Origin: a virus
Strand: one strand, 5' to 3'
Virus record (IMG/VR): IMGVR_UViG_3300032304_001097
Coordinates: 1-21,146 of that record
DNA: 21,146 bases
Below the pieces are notes generated by a model, which had not been told where the DNA came from, made no database searches, and worked only from the letters and a program-made list of their open reading frames with translations. Below, one piece after another: positions 7,169-13,788 of the stretch. The stretch's first letter is position 1, and every line of letters starts with the position of its first letter. The position numbers were made by a program, and so were the translations under genes.

Positions 7169-7441
7169 ATGCACGCTCTGTGGCACTGGATTCTGTACGT
7201 GCTGGCGTGGGCGTCTCACGACCCGTCGAGCATCGCCGCCGAGCGTGCGAGGGCCGCTGGCTGCGTGACCGTGGCGTATGCGTCTCTGGCACAAGAGCCC
7301 GCCCGCGAGGCTGAGAAGCCAGCCGCACCGGCTGCCTGCCCCTGCGGTGGCAAAGGCTACGTAACGCGGCCTGACGGCTCACGGTGGGCTTGCAAGTGCG
7401 GCACGTGCCCCGACGGCAAGTGCAGAAAAAATCTACCGTAG
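7169..7441 (+). CDS. small protein with N-terminal hydrophobic helix and C-terminal Cys cluster
   Basis: 90-aa product starting directly after the preceding stop (TAA ATG), with GCGAGGTGG just upstream as ribosome binding site. An N-terminal hydrophobic helix (residues 4-15, LWHWILYVLAWA) is followed by an Ala/Glu linker. A Cys-rich end follows: C57-x-C59, then GKGYVTRPDG, then C75-x-C77-x2-C80-x4-C85. This looks like a small zinc-binding module of the CxC...CxC type. No function is recognised. It is the last gene of the coupled accessory cassette; an 84-base gap separates it from the major capsid gene. Confidence 0.6.
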   Translation: MHALWHWILYVLAWASHDPSSIAAERARAAGCVTVAYASLAQEPAREAEKPAAPAACPCGGKGYVTRPDGSRWACKCGTCPDGKCRKNLP

Positions 7442-7525
7442 AACGGGCCAACTTCGACGGCCAGCCGAGACCGGGGACAGTGTGCGAGTCGTTCACGACA
7501 CCGCTCCACATTCCCGAGGACAAAC
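7442..7525. other. intergenic gap before the major capsid gene
   Basis: The longest gap between the terminase genes and the capsid gene. It ends with GAGGA about eight bases before the capsid ATG, a credible ribosome binding site. I see no convincing -35/-10 pair. A capsid-specific promoter is possible here because the gene before is the end of a tightly coupled run, but nothing in the bases proves it. Confidence 0.35.
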
Positions 7526-8746
7526 ATGAACAAGCTCCGCCTGGCCCAGGACGAAATCTCCGCCCTCATCCCGCAGATCGAGAACCTGCGGAACGTCGAT
7601 CCTTCCGATGACAAGGACGGCGCCGCGGCGGCCGCCCTGGAAAGGGCGCTGACGCGTGCGGACGAGCTCAACGTGGTCGTGGAGCGCGAGAACGCGATCG
7701 AAGCCCGCCTCTCGGCGGCTCGGTCGAAGCTCACCAACGTCTCCGACAGCGAGCCCCGCGCCGCGGTCGAGAAGGGCGAAGTGACCGGCGACCGTGCGGA
7801 CATCCGCTCGGGCGTGAAGGCCTTCAGCTCCGCCAAGGCAGCCGCCCTGGTTGGTGGCTACCTCCGGCAGCTCTACACCGGCGAGATCCGGGCGATGGGC
7901 GAGACGTCCAGCACCTACGACGCCAAGGGTGCCGAATACGTCGTCACCGAGCTCTACAATGCCATCGTCAACCGGCTCCAGTACGCGTCGGTCGGCCTGC
8001 AGCTCGCCACGGTGATCCGGCCCGCCGGTGCCAAGATCAATTTCCCCAAGGTTGGCGACGCCACTGCCAGCTTTGTGGCTGAAGGCTCGGCGACGACCGA
8101 CCAGGACCTGTCGACGAGCGCGGCAGACCTGACCCTCTACGAGATGCGGGCCAGCGTGGCCGTGTCTCGCAGCCTGCTCGAGGACTCGCCGATCGACGTG
8201 GCTGGCCTCGTGGCCGAGCGGTTCGCTCTGTCCTACGCCCAGAAGTTCGACGCCACGTGGCTCGGTGGCAACTCGTCCAGCCCGTCCATCACCGGCCTTG
8301 CCGGTGCGGTGGCGGCTGGCAACACCATCACCGTCGGGGCATCGGCCGCGACCACGCTCAACAACCTGGCCGACGTGGTCGGCAAGGTCGACGAGACCGT
8401 GATGGGGACCAGCTCGTGGGTCGCCAGCCGTGCCGGCTTCGTCGACCTGATGAAGCTGTGGTCGGCCCAGCAGACGACCATGACGGTCGGCGGCGGCCGC
8501 GTGGTGCCCACCGTCTTCGGTGCTCCGGTCTACATCGTCAAGGGCCTGCCCTCGACGACGCTGGCCCTCTACGGTGACTTCGCCATGTCGACGGTGGTAG
8601 GCATCAAGGACACCGGCCTCGAAATCGAAGCCGGCCGAGAAATCCTGATGCGTAACCGCCAGGTGCTCTACGTGGCGAACACCCGGTTCGGCGTGGCCAA
8701 CCACGCCCCCGAGTTCGTCGGCCGGCTCGCCAAGGCTGCCAGCTAA
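7526..8746 (+). CDS. major capsid protein, HK97 fold
   Basis: Main shell protein. The 406-aa length fits the HK97 family with its N-terminal delta (scaffold) domain. Residues 1-70 are a charged coiled-coil-like helix. A flexible Gly/Ser/Ala-rich region (about 75-105) follows, in which the prohead protease would be expected to cut. The mature domain begins around residues 110-150 and includes AEYVVTELYNAIVNRL. Typical family stretches include AGAKINFPKVGDATASFVAEG (the strand/E-loop region) and YEMRASVAVSRSLLEDSP. The final MRNRQVLYVANTRFGVANHAPEFV matches the P-domain end. The exact cleavage site cannot be read from sequence alone. GAGGACAAAC precedes the ATG. Confidence 0.93.
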   Translation: MNKLRLAQDEISALIPQIENLRNVDPSDDKDGAAAAALERALTRADELNVVVERENAIEARLSAARSKLTNVSDSEPRAAVEKGEVTGDRADIRSGVKAFSSAKAAALVGGYLRQLYTGEIRAMGETSSTYDAKGAEYVVTELYNAIVNRLQYASVGLQLATVIRPAGAKINFPKVGDATASFVAEGSATTDQDLSTSAADLTLYEMRASVAVSRSLLEDSPIDVAGLVAERFALSYAQKFDATWLGGNSSSPSITGLAGAVAAGNTITVGASAATTLNNLADVVGKVDETVMGTSSWVASRAGFVDLMKLWSAQQTTMTVGGGRVVPTVFGAPVYIVKGLPSTTLALYGDFAMSTVVGIKDTGLEIEAGREILMRNRQVLYVANTRFGVANHAPEFVGRLAKAAS

Positions 8747-8774
8747 GCCCGGCAGCGTGACGTGAACAACTGAC

Positions 8775-8806
8775 GCGGCCGGTGGTGGTCACCCGCCACC
8801 GGCCGC
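8775..8806 (+). terminator. strong GC hairpin after the capsid gene, possible terminator
   Basis: A perfect 11-bp inverted repeat (GCGGCCGGTGG at 8775-8785 and CCACCGGCCGC at 8796-8806) encloses a 10-base loop, 28 bases after the capsid stop codon. The 3' side is followed by ATCTCTAC, not a run of T, so it is not a textbook intrinsic terminator. It could be a partial terminator, or a stem that stabilises the abundant capsid transcript, setting capsid levels above those of the connector genes. Confidence 0.6.
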
Positions 8807-8832
8807 ATCTCTACACCCAAGGAATCCGCGCC

Positions 8833-9018
8833 GTGCCCAACATGAAATTCGTCCGCGACGGCTGGGGCCACAAGGCTGGCGACGTCGTCGACAAGCTGCC
8901 CGACTTCGCCCAGGTGCTCGAGCAGGAGGGCTACGCGGTGGAAACCACCGAGGCCCCGACCGTCGAGCATTCAGTCGCCCCCGAGCCGGAGAAGCGTACC
9001 GCGAAGCTGGAGAGGTGA
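8833..9018 (+). CDS. small unknown head/connector-region protein, GTG start
   Basis: 61-aa acidic product. The N-terminus reads MKFVRDGWGHKAGDVVDKLPD in essence: a short beta-type module (charged strand, then HKxGDVVD) often seen in small phage proteins next to capsid genes. A Glu/Pro-rich disordered tail follows. I chose the GTG at 8833 because AAGGA lies about nine bases upstream; an in-frame ATG at 8842 is the alternative. The frame stays open further upstream through the hairpin, but no good start supports that. No function is assigned; neighbours suggest a head or connector accessory. Confidence 0.6.
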   Translation: MPNMKFVRDGWGHKAGDVVDKLPDFAQVLEQEGYAVETTEAPTVEHSVAPEPEKRTAKLER

Positions 9019-9021
9019 TCC

Positions 9022-9621
9022 ATGCGTCTCCGCTCTCTTGCAGTCGCCACGCAGCCGGTCGTCGAGCCTGTCTCGCTGGCAATGGCCAAGGGCCACCTGT
9101 CGCTCCTGCCCGAGCAGGAGGAGGACGACACGCTGATTGTGTCGATGATTGCCACGGCCCGCAGGCTGATCGAGCGGCGGCTGGGCGTGGCCCTGGCCCC
9201 GCAGCAGCTCAGAGCCAAGTTTGACGCGACCGACGGCACCGGCTGGACCCGCGGCCCTGACAACGTAGGCCCCGTGGTGCTCCGGCTGCCTGTGGTGCCC
9301 GTGCTGACCGGCGGCAGCTACCCGGTGGCACTGGATGTCGACGGCACGGCCGTGAGCTCGTCCACGTACACCGTCGACGCCGACGCTGGCGAGATCCGGT
9401 TTGCAACCGCTCCGCAGATGTCGGAACTGACCACGCTGACGATCACGTATTGGGCCGGCCAGACTCAGGTCTCGCCGCAGCTCAAGACGGCGATGCTGCT
9501 GTATGTCGGCCACCTGTACGCAAACCGCGAGGCCGTGATCGCCACAGGTGCCCAGCCGGTCGCCATCCCGATGGCGTTTGAGACGCTACTGGCCAGCGAG
9601 TCTGTCAGCGGGAGGTGGTAA
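9022..9621 (+). CDS. head-tail connector protein, gp6-like
   Basis: 199-aa protein with the pattern of the HK97 gp6-like connector family, which forms the ring under the portal. The N-terminal half is helical, beginning with a short conserved run near VSLAMAKGHLSLL, then EEDDTLIVSMIATARRLIERRLGVALAPQ. A beta-rich middle follows (VVLRLPVVPV through TLTITYWAG), then a C-terminal helix, QLKTAMLLYVGHLYANREAV. This order and length are characteristic. GGAGAGGTGATCC precedes the ATG. The stop overlaps the next start by one base (TAATG), consistent with coupled head-completion genes. Confidence 0.85.
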   Translation: MRLRSLAVATQPVVEPVSLAMAKGHLSLLPEQEEDDTLIVSMIATARRLIERRLGVALAPQQLRAKFDATDGTGWTRGPDNVGPVVLRLPVVPVLTGGSYPVALDVDGTAVSSSTYTVDADAGEIRFATAPQMSELTTLTITYWAGQTQVSPQLKTAMLLYVGHLYANREAVIATGAQPVAIPMAFETLLASESVSGRW

Positions 9622-9953
9622 TGGCCATTCCAGCCGGCAGCCTGCGCGAGACGGTGGTGATCGAGAAGCAGACCGAGACGCGGAACGCGTTCGGAGAGGC
9701 AGTCTCGAGCTGGTCGACGCACGCGACTAGGCGGGCGGCCGTCGAGTCGATCAGCTACTCCGAGACGCAGCGGCAGAACCGCATCGGAGGGGCCGCCACG
9801 TGGGTCGTCCGCTGCCACTACGTGGAGGGCGTGAGCGGCAAGATGCGTGTGCGTTGGAAGAGCCGTGGAGACCGCTACCTCTACATCTCGTCGGTCGTCG
9901 AGATCGGCCCACGGCAAGAGCACGAGCTCACGTGTGAGGAGAAGGCCACTTGA
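9621..9953 (+). CDS. head closure / head-tail adaptor protein (SPP1 gp16-like)
   Basis: 110-aa beta-rich protein beginning IPAGSLRETVVIEKQTETRN, typical of the phage head-tail joining family that plugs or extends the connector and prevents DNA loss. The middle carries the ESISYSETQRQNRIGG and VVRCHYVEGVS type strands, then RWKSRGDRYLYISSVVEIGPRQ, the usual ending (compare 'r...i..v...d.r...l.i.c.e'). GGAGGTGG sits directly before the ATG, which overlaps the upstream stop by one base. The size and position between gp6-like and gp10-like genes support the call. Confidence 0.85.
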   Translation: MAIPAGSLRETVVIEKQTETRNAFGEAVSSWSTHATRRAAVESISYSETQRQNRIGGAATWVVRCHYVEGVSGKMRVRWKSRGDRYLYISSVVEIGPRQEHELTCEEKAT

Positions 9954-10441
9954 TTGGCGTATCTCTCAAGAACGACCCGGCGGCCGAGTGCCAGGCGATG
10001 ATCGCCCGGTTCAAGGAGTTCCCACGACACCTCGCCAAGAAGCACGTTCAGGCCTCTATGCGGCGTGCGATCAAAGACGGCATCCCGGCGATGCGGGCGG
10101 TGACGCCCCCTATTGGTGCCCGTCGTGGCCGCCGCAAAAAGGGCGAAAAGCGATCGACCGGCGCCCTGCGTCGATCAGTCACCACTAAGGCAAAGTACGT
10201 CGCCAAACCTACCCACGGGGCCGTCTACGGCGTGGTTGGCTACAAGGGCGGCATAGAGTCTCGTAAAGCCATCTGGCTGCAGTACGGAACGCGGCGAGGT
10301 CTGGCATCGCGGCAGATGCTCGAGCAGTTCCACCAGCAGTACGACAAAGTGTCGCTGGCCAGGCTGACGACCGAGCTGGCCGTTGGGATCGAAAAGGCTG
10401 CAGCAGAGCTGGCAGCCGGCAAGAACCCCGGGAAGAAGTAA
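9950..10441 (+). CDS. HK97 gp10-like neck/tail completion protein, TTG start
   Basis: 163-aa basic protein with the gp10-like layout. The N-terminal helix (LAKKHVQASMRRAIKDGIPAM) is followed by a basic loop and TGALRRSVTTK. A strand (VYGVVGYKG) comes next, then IWLQYGTRRG, matching the family's conserved 'Y..ylEyGT' segment. I infer a TTG start because TTG forms a TTGA overlap with the upstream stop and has GAGGAG eight bases upstream. No ATG lies close downstream. The C-terminus is a Lys/Ala-rich helix. Confidence 0.78.
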   Translation: MIGVSLKNDPAAECQAMIARFKEFPRHLAKKHVQASMRRAIKDGIPAMRAVTPPIGARRGRRKKGEKRSTGALRRSVTTKAKYVAKPTHGAVYGVVGYKGGIESRKAIWLQYGTRRGLASRQMLEQFHQQYDKVSLARLTTELAVGIEKAAAELAAGKNPGKK

Positions 10442-10839
10442 TGCCATACCCAGAACAGTGGCTTAAAGCTGCGATCGAGATTGCCAGCGGCTGCCTGGCG
10501 TGGCCGATGGAGGCCCCCGAGGGCGCCGCCCTGCCCTACGTGATCTACGGCCGGACGTCCACGCAGCGCGAGACGATCATGGCCGGGGCGACGGCGATCA
10601 ATATGAGGCCATCGGCACAGTTCTCTGTGCTGCTGTACGCGTCCACGTACTCCGGCGTGAAGACGCTGGCAGACGCCGTGCGCGTCGCCCTGCACAACTT
10701 CAACGGCACCGCCAACGGCGTGACAATCCGCGAGTGCCTGATCACCGAGGAGCTCGACGGCTCACCCGACTACCTCGACGGCCAGGACAAGCCAACGTAC
10801 ACGGTTGAGCATACGTACCAGATCCGCTGGGAGGAGTAA
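10441..10839 (+). CDS. tail terminator / tail completion-like protein
   Basis: 132-aa protein in the position of the HK97 gp11/DUF3168-type tail completion protein that caps the tail tube and joins it to the head. The pattern fits. The N-terminal helix is WLKAAIEIASGCLAWPMEAPE. The strand PYVIYGRTS follows. FSVLLYASTYSGVKTLADAVRVALHNF then gives strand plus helix. The ending TYTVEHTYQIRWEE has the alternating strand seen in this family. The ATG overlaps the preceding stop (TAATG). Assignment rests on order, length and secondary-structure pattern; identity to a named family is not provable by eye. Confidence 0.7.
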   Translation: MPYPEQWLKAAIEIASGCLAWPMEAPEGAALPYVIYGRTSTQRETIMAGATAINMRPSAQFSVLLYASTYSGVKTLADAVRVALHNFNGTANGVTIRECLITEELDGSPDYLDGQDKPTYTVEHTYQIRWEE

Positions 10840-10842
10840 TCC

Positions 10843-11187
10843 ATGCCGGACATCGTTGATTCGCAGGGAACGACGTTTACTTTCAACTCCGTCACGTTTG
10901 TCGCCAAGAACGTCAAGGTCAAGCGGACTCAGGCCTACATTGACACGACACCGCTTTCGGCGGCCGCCGGATCGACTCGGATTCTCCAAAAGGCTCCGCT
11001 CGTCGATGGCGACCAGATCACCTTGGAGTACATGGGCACAACTGCACCAGCGCGTGGCACTGCTGCCGCGATCGCGTGCTCGACGCTCGGCATCAGTGGC
11101 AGTGCCGTCTGTGAGGACTTCGAGCTGACCGCCGCAGTGGGCGAGCTGATCATGGGCAACGCCACGTTCAAGCTGACCGGCACCTGA
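10843..11187 (+). CDS. tail tube protein candidate 1
   Basis: 114-aa beta-rich protein three bases after the preceding stop, preceded by GGAGGAGTAATCC. It begins MPDIVDSQGTTFTFN. The next gene encodes a clearly related protein (MPDIPSSQGAVLSFR), with matching end segments: GELIMGNATFKLTG here, GELIVWAAVFQFSG there. The location before the tail chaperone and tape measure, plus the small beta-rich fold, points to the tail tube. Which of the two forms the tube, or whether both do, cannot be decided from sequence. It has two Cys (in AIACSTLG and SAVCEDF). Confidence 0.7.
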   Translation: MPDIVDSQGTTFTFNSVTFVAKNVKVKRTQAYIDTTPLSAAAGSTRILQKAPLVDGDQITLEYMGTTAPARGTAAAIACSTLGISGSAVCEDFELTAAVGELIMGNATFKLTGT

Positions 11188-11205
11188 TCGGCCGGGAGGT
11201 GACCC

Positions 11206-11595
11206 GTGCCAGACATTCCAAGCAGTCAGGGCGCCGTCCTGTCGTTCCGCGGCCAAGTGCTCGGCGTGCTGCAGAACGCCAACCCGTCGTTCAGTGTCGG
11301 CAACAAGCACGAAGTGACGAGCATGCGCTCGCCGGTCACTGGTGCCGGCCAGAACGCCCGCGTGCTCCGGCAATACAACGTCACAAGCATCGAGCCCGGC
11401 ACGATCACGGCTCGATTCTTGGGATCGCCAGACCTCGCCAGAGACGACATTGGTGGGCCGGGCATCCTGTCGTTCACGTGGGGCTCCGGCGCGACTCTGA
11501 GCGGTCAGGCGTTTCTCGAAACGCTCGACGCGGAGTTTTCGAAAGGTGAGTTGATCGTGTGGGCGGCCGTGTTTCAGTTCTCTGGGTTTAACTGA
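11206..11595 (+). CDS. tail tube protein candidate 2 (paralogue of the preceding gene), GTG start
   Basis: 129-aa beta-rich protein with a GTG start and a strong GGGAGGTGACCC about ten bases upstream. It shares the N-terminal MPDI-SSQG block, an ITARFLGS strand corresponding to ITLEYMGT, and the C-terminal GELI block with the preceding protein. I read the two as tandem paralogues. The copies have diverged at both ends and in the middle, where this one is about 15 residues longer. It would be the major tail tube protein or a partner at one end of the tube. Confidence 0.7.
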   Translation: MPDIPSSQGAVLSFRGQVLGVLQNANPSFSVGNKHEVTSMRSPVTGAGQNARVLRQYNVTSIEPGTITARFLGSPDLARDDIGGPGILSFTWGSGATLSGQAFLETLDAEFSKGELIVWAAVFQFSGFN

Positions 11596-11606
11596 CGAGG
11601 GATCAC

Positions 11607-11954
11607 ATGGGTTTGACTGCCGACGACATTCTGGCCATCGACGACATCCGCGCGCCGCAGAAGTTGCACGTGAAGGCGTGGAACCGCGAGGTGTATCTCC
11701 TCGACCCGACCGCCGACATCCGCGACGAGTGGGAAATCTTCTGCGCGTCCAACCAGGGCCAGCGGGCGAGCTGGCGGGCGAAGCTGGCCAGCCTGATCCT
11801 GTGCGACGAGGGCGGCAAGCGGTTGTTCACAAGCGACGCCGACGTGGCGAAGCTCGGCAAGAAGAACGCCAAGGCCATGCACGAGATCTGGCAGGCCGGT
11901 CAGAAGCTGTTGTCGATCACCGACGCAGAAATTGAGGAACTCGAAAAAAACTGA
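11607..11954 (+). CDS. tail assembly chaperone, G-like (unshifted product)
   Basis: 115-aa acidic/basic helical protein located between the tail-tube genes and the tape measure, the standard position for the lambda G-type chaperone. Its last codons are GAA AAA AAC TGA, containing the -1 slippery heptamer A_AAA_AAC in the correct frame directly before the stop. That lets a fraction of ribosomes continue into the downstream frame to make a longer fused protein. The protein includes WNREVYLLDP and EWEIFCASNQG, then a helix with KLASLILCDEGGKRLFTSDADVAKLG, the usual kind of sequence in this role. GAGGGATCAC precedes the ATG. Confidence 0.85.
   Translation: MGLTADDILAIDDIRAPQKLHVKAWNREVYLLDPTADIRDEWEIFCASNQGQRASWRAKLASLILCDEGGKRLFTSDADVAKLGKKNAKAMHEIWQAGQKLLSITDAEIEELEKN
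11945..11951 (+). promoter_or_regulatory. -1 programmed ribosomal frameshift site A_AAA_AAC
   Basis: The heptamer is in the exact zero-frame phase (A AAA AAC) and immediately before the stop of the G-like gene. A GC-rich stem can form just downstream, AGCCGG at 11957-11962 with CCGGCT at 11983-11988, five bases after the heptamer. It can be extended on the outside by GAGG/CCTC with a three-base bulge. Slippery sequence, spacing and hairpin match the known phage pattern for chaperone gene pairs. Confidence 0.85.
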
Positions 11955-12274
11955 GGAGCCGGCCGGACGACGTCTTTGTCTACCGGCTGGCCCTCGAGCT
12001 CGGAATACCAGACCCGGAGGAATGGAAGAAGAAGCTGACGCTGCGGCAGTTGCGGAAGTGGATGGGCTATTGGCGTGTCGAGCCGTTTGGTGACCAGTGG
12101 CGGATGGCAGCCAGGACGTCGCTGACGACGGCAGCGGGCATGGGCGCGAAGCCCGACCCGGAGGCCGAGGAGAGATTCTTGCCGAGCTACCGCGACAAGC
12201 CGCAGACCGAGGAAGAACTTAGACGTGAGCTGATGAAGATCCCAGCGTTTCGCGAGCAAATGCAGAAGGGCTGA
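11951..12274 (+). CDS. tail assembly chaperone, T extension made by -1 frameshift (GT-like)
   Basis: Second frame of the tail chaperone: join(11607..11951, 11951..12274), 222 aa in all with a 107-aa extension. The extension begins LRSRPDDVFVYRLALELGIPDPEEW, contains LTLRQLRKWMGYWRVEPFG, and has a charged helical end. The pattern of a hydrophobic-anchored helix followed by a 'W-x-Y/R...' motif is what T-type extensions show. No independent start with a ribosome binding site lies at its beginning, so translation is expected only by shifting. The extension would bind the tape measure while the G part binds tube protein. The tape measure gene starts three bases after its stop codon. Confidence 0.8.
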   Translation: MRSRPDDVFVYRLALELGIPDPEEWKKKLTLRQLRKWMGYWRVEPFGDQWRMAARTSLTTAAGMGAKPDPEAEERFLPSYRDKPQTEEELRRELMKIPAFREQMQKG

Positions 12275-12276
12275 CA

Positions 12277-13785
12277 GTGGCAACGATCGGCAAAGTATCC
12301 GCTGTGTTCTCCGCCAACACGTCCGGCCTGGTGTCCGGCACGAACGCGGCTGGCTCCGCGTTTAAAAAGTTGGCTGCAGACGTTGCCGGGCTGCGTTCTG
12401 GCATGCTCTCGCTCGTTGCCATTCAAGGTGCCCAGCTCTTTGGACAGGTGGCGTCGGGGGCCATGTCTGCTGCCCGGTCGTTCGTCTCGATGGGTATCGC
12501 ACAGGCTGACGTGATCGGCAGCCAGAAGGATCTTGCGGCCCGTCTTGGCATGACTTACGGCGAGCTCGCCGGCCTTGGGTTTGCTGGCGCTCAGGTGGGC
12601 GTGTCGATGGAGACTATCGGCAAGGCTGCCACTAAGGCCGACGTAGCGTTCATCAAGGCCTCGCAGGGCTCCAAGGTGGCCCAGGCGGCCTTCTCTGGCA
12701 TTGGGCTGTCTGTGCAGCAGCTCGAGGGCCTCTCGCCTGCCGAGCGGTTCCGGGCGATTGCCGACTCGATTTCTGCCCTGCCGACCGCTGCCGAGCGGAG
12801 CCGTGCAGCCATCCAAGTCTTTGGCAAAGCCGGTGCCGAGTTGCTCCCGATGTTTGAGGGCGGCGCCGGGGCGATCACGGCAGCTACTGAAGAGGCGGCC
12901 AAGTTTGGGCTGGCCCTCACAAACGAGCAGGCCAACAGCGTCGACTCAATGGGTGACGCGTTTGCTAAGGCGGAAATGGCCGTGCAGGGCATCGTGGGCC
13001 AGGTCGTGGCCTATCTGGCCCCGGCCATCCAGGGCGTCACCGATACGTTCTTGAATCTCATTGGAGGAATTGGCGGCGCCAACATTGGCCAGTTCATCGG
13101 CGAGGGCATCATGATGGGCGCCCAGTTCCTAGCCGGCATCGCCGACTGGATGATCTCTGGCATCGGCTCCGCGTTTGAATACGCCGGCACAGTGCTAGAC
13201 GTATTCAATCGTGTCGTGTCCGGTCTGCAGGCAATCTTTTTTGTTGGCGAGACTGTGTTTAAGGGCGTGGCCGCCCTGATTGCTAACGTGATTGCAAACG
13301 GCGCCGCGATCATGGACGCCCTGCCCGACTCTGTGGCCGGCACCGGCTGGGCCGAGTTCGGCAAGTCGATGGAAGACTCTGCCAGTCGGCTCTCGTCGGA
13401 GGCTGACGCCGCGGCTGGCAAGGCCCTCACGGCCGCCGGCAACGTGATCACTGGCGGGACCAGCAGCGTCGGCACATTCCAGGGAGCCGGGCCGCTGTCG
13501 ACGATCCTGGCAGACGGCATGGCCAAGGCCAGAGCGGACGCCGCGGCCCCGAGCGTGGTGGAACAGCCAAAGCCCATCACGCCGCCTGCCGGTCCAATAG
13601 GGGCCTCCACTGAATCTCTTAAAGCCACCGACAGCCGGTCGAAAGAGGGCATGTCGGAGATGTTCCGCCTGATGCGAAACAGCGGCGTCGACATCGCCGA
13701 GCAGCAGCTCGAGGAGCAGCGGAAGACCAACGAGCTGCTCTCCGAGGGCGACGACATGGAAGCCTACGGCATTCTGGGAGCGTAA
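12277..13785 (+). CDS. tail tape measure protein (short), GTG start
   Basis: 502-aa helical, Ala/Gly-rich protein that sets tail length and is threaded through the tube. Typical features are present: an N-terminal basic/amphipathic start (VSAVFSANTSG), long helical segments, hydrophobic stretches around residues 255-345 (including GQFIGEGIMMGAQFLAG and ALIANVIANGAAIM), and a charged C-terminus with a Gln/Glu-rich helix. Using about 1.5 angstrom per residue, the tail would be about 75 nm, a short siphovirus tail; this is an estimate. The GTG has AGAAGGG about eight bases upstream and follows the chaperone extension by two bases. Confidence 0.9.
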   Translation: MATIGKVSAVFSANTSGLVSGTNAAGSAFKKLAADVAGLRSGMLSLVAIQGAQLFGQVASGAMSAARSFVSMGIAQADVIGSQKDLAARLGMTYGELAGLGFAGAQVGVSMETIGKAATKADVAFIKASQGSKVAQAAFSGIGLSVQQLEGLSPAERFRAIADSISALPTAAERSRAAIQVFGKAGAELLPMFEGGAGAITAATEEAAKFGLALTNEQANSVDSMGDAFAKAEMAVQGIVGQVVAYLAPAIQGVTDTFLNLIGGIGGANIGQFIGEGIMMGAQFLAGIADWMISGIGSAFEYAGTVLDVFNRVVSGLQAIFFVGETVFKGVAALIANVIANGAAIMDALPDSVAGTGWAEFGKSMEDSASRLSSEADAAAGKALTAAGNVITGGTSSVGTFQGAGPLSTILADGMAKARADAAAPSVVEQPKPITPPAGPIGASTESLKATDSRSKEGMSEMFRLMRNSGVDIAEQQLEEQRKTNELLSEGDDMEAYGILGA

Positions 13786-13788
13786 CGC

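Noticed and set aside
7493-8704. Long reading frame (403 aa) on the minus strand
   Set aside because: It lies exactly opposite the major capsid gene and has the His/Arg/Gly-rich look of an antisense shadow, with no ribosome binding site or recognisable domain.
12050-12274. Independent gene for the chaperone extension
   Set aside because: It would need a TTG start in mid-frame without a ribosome binding site. The upstream slippery site explains the frame better.
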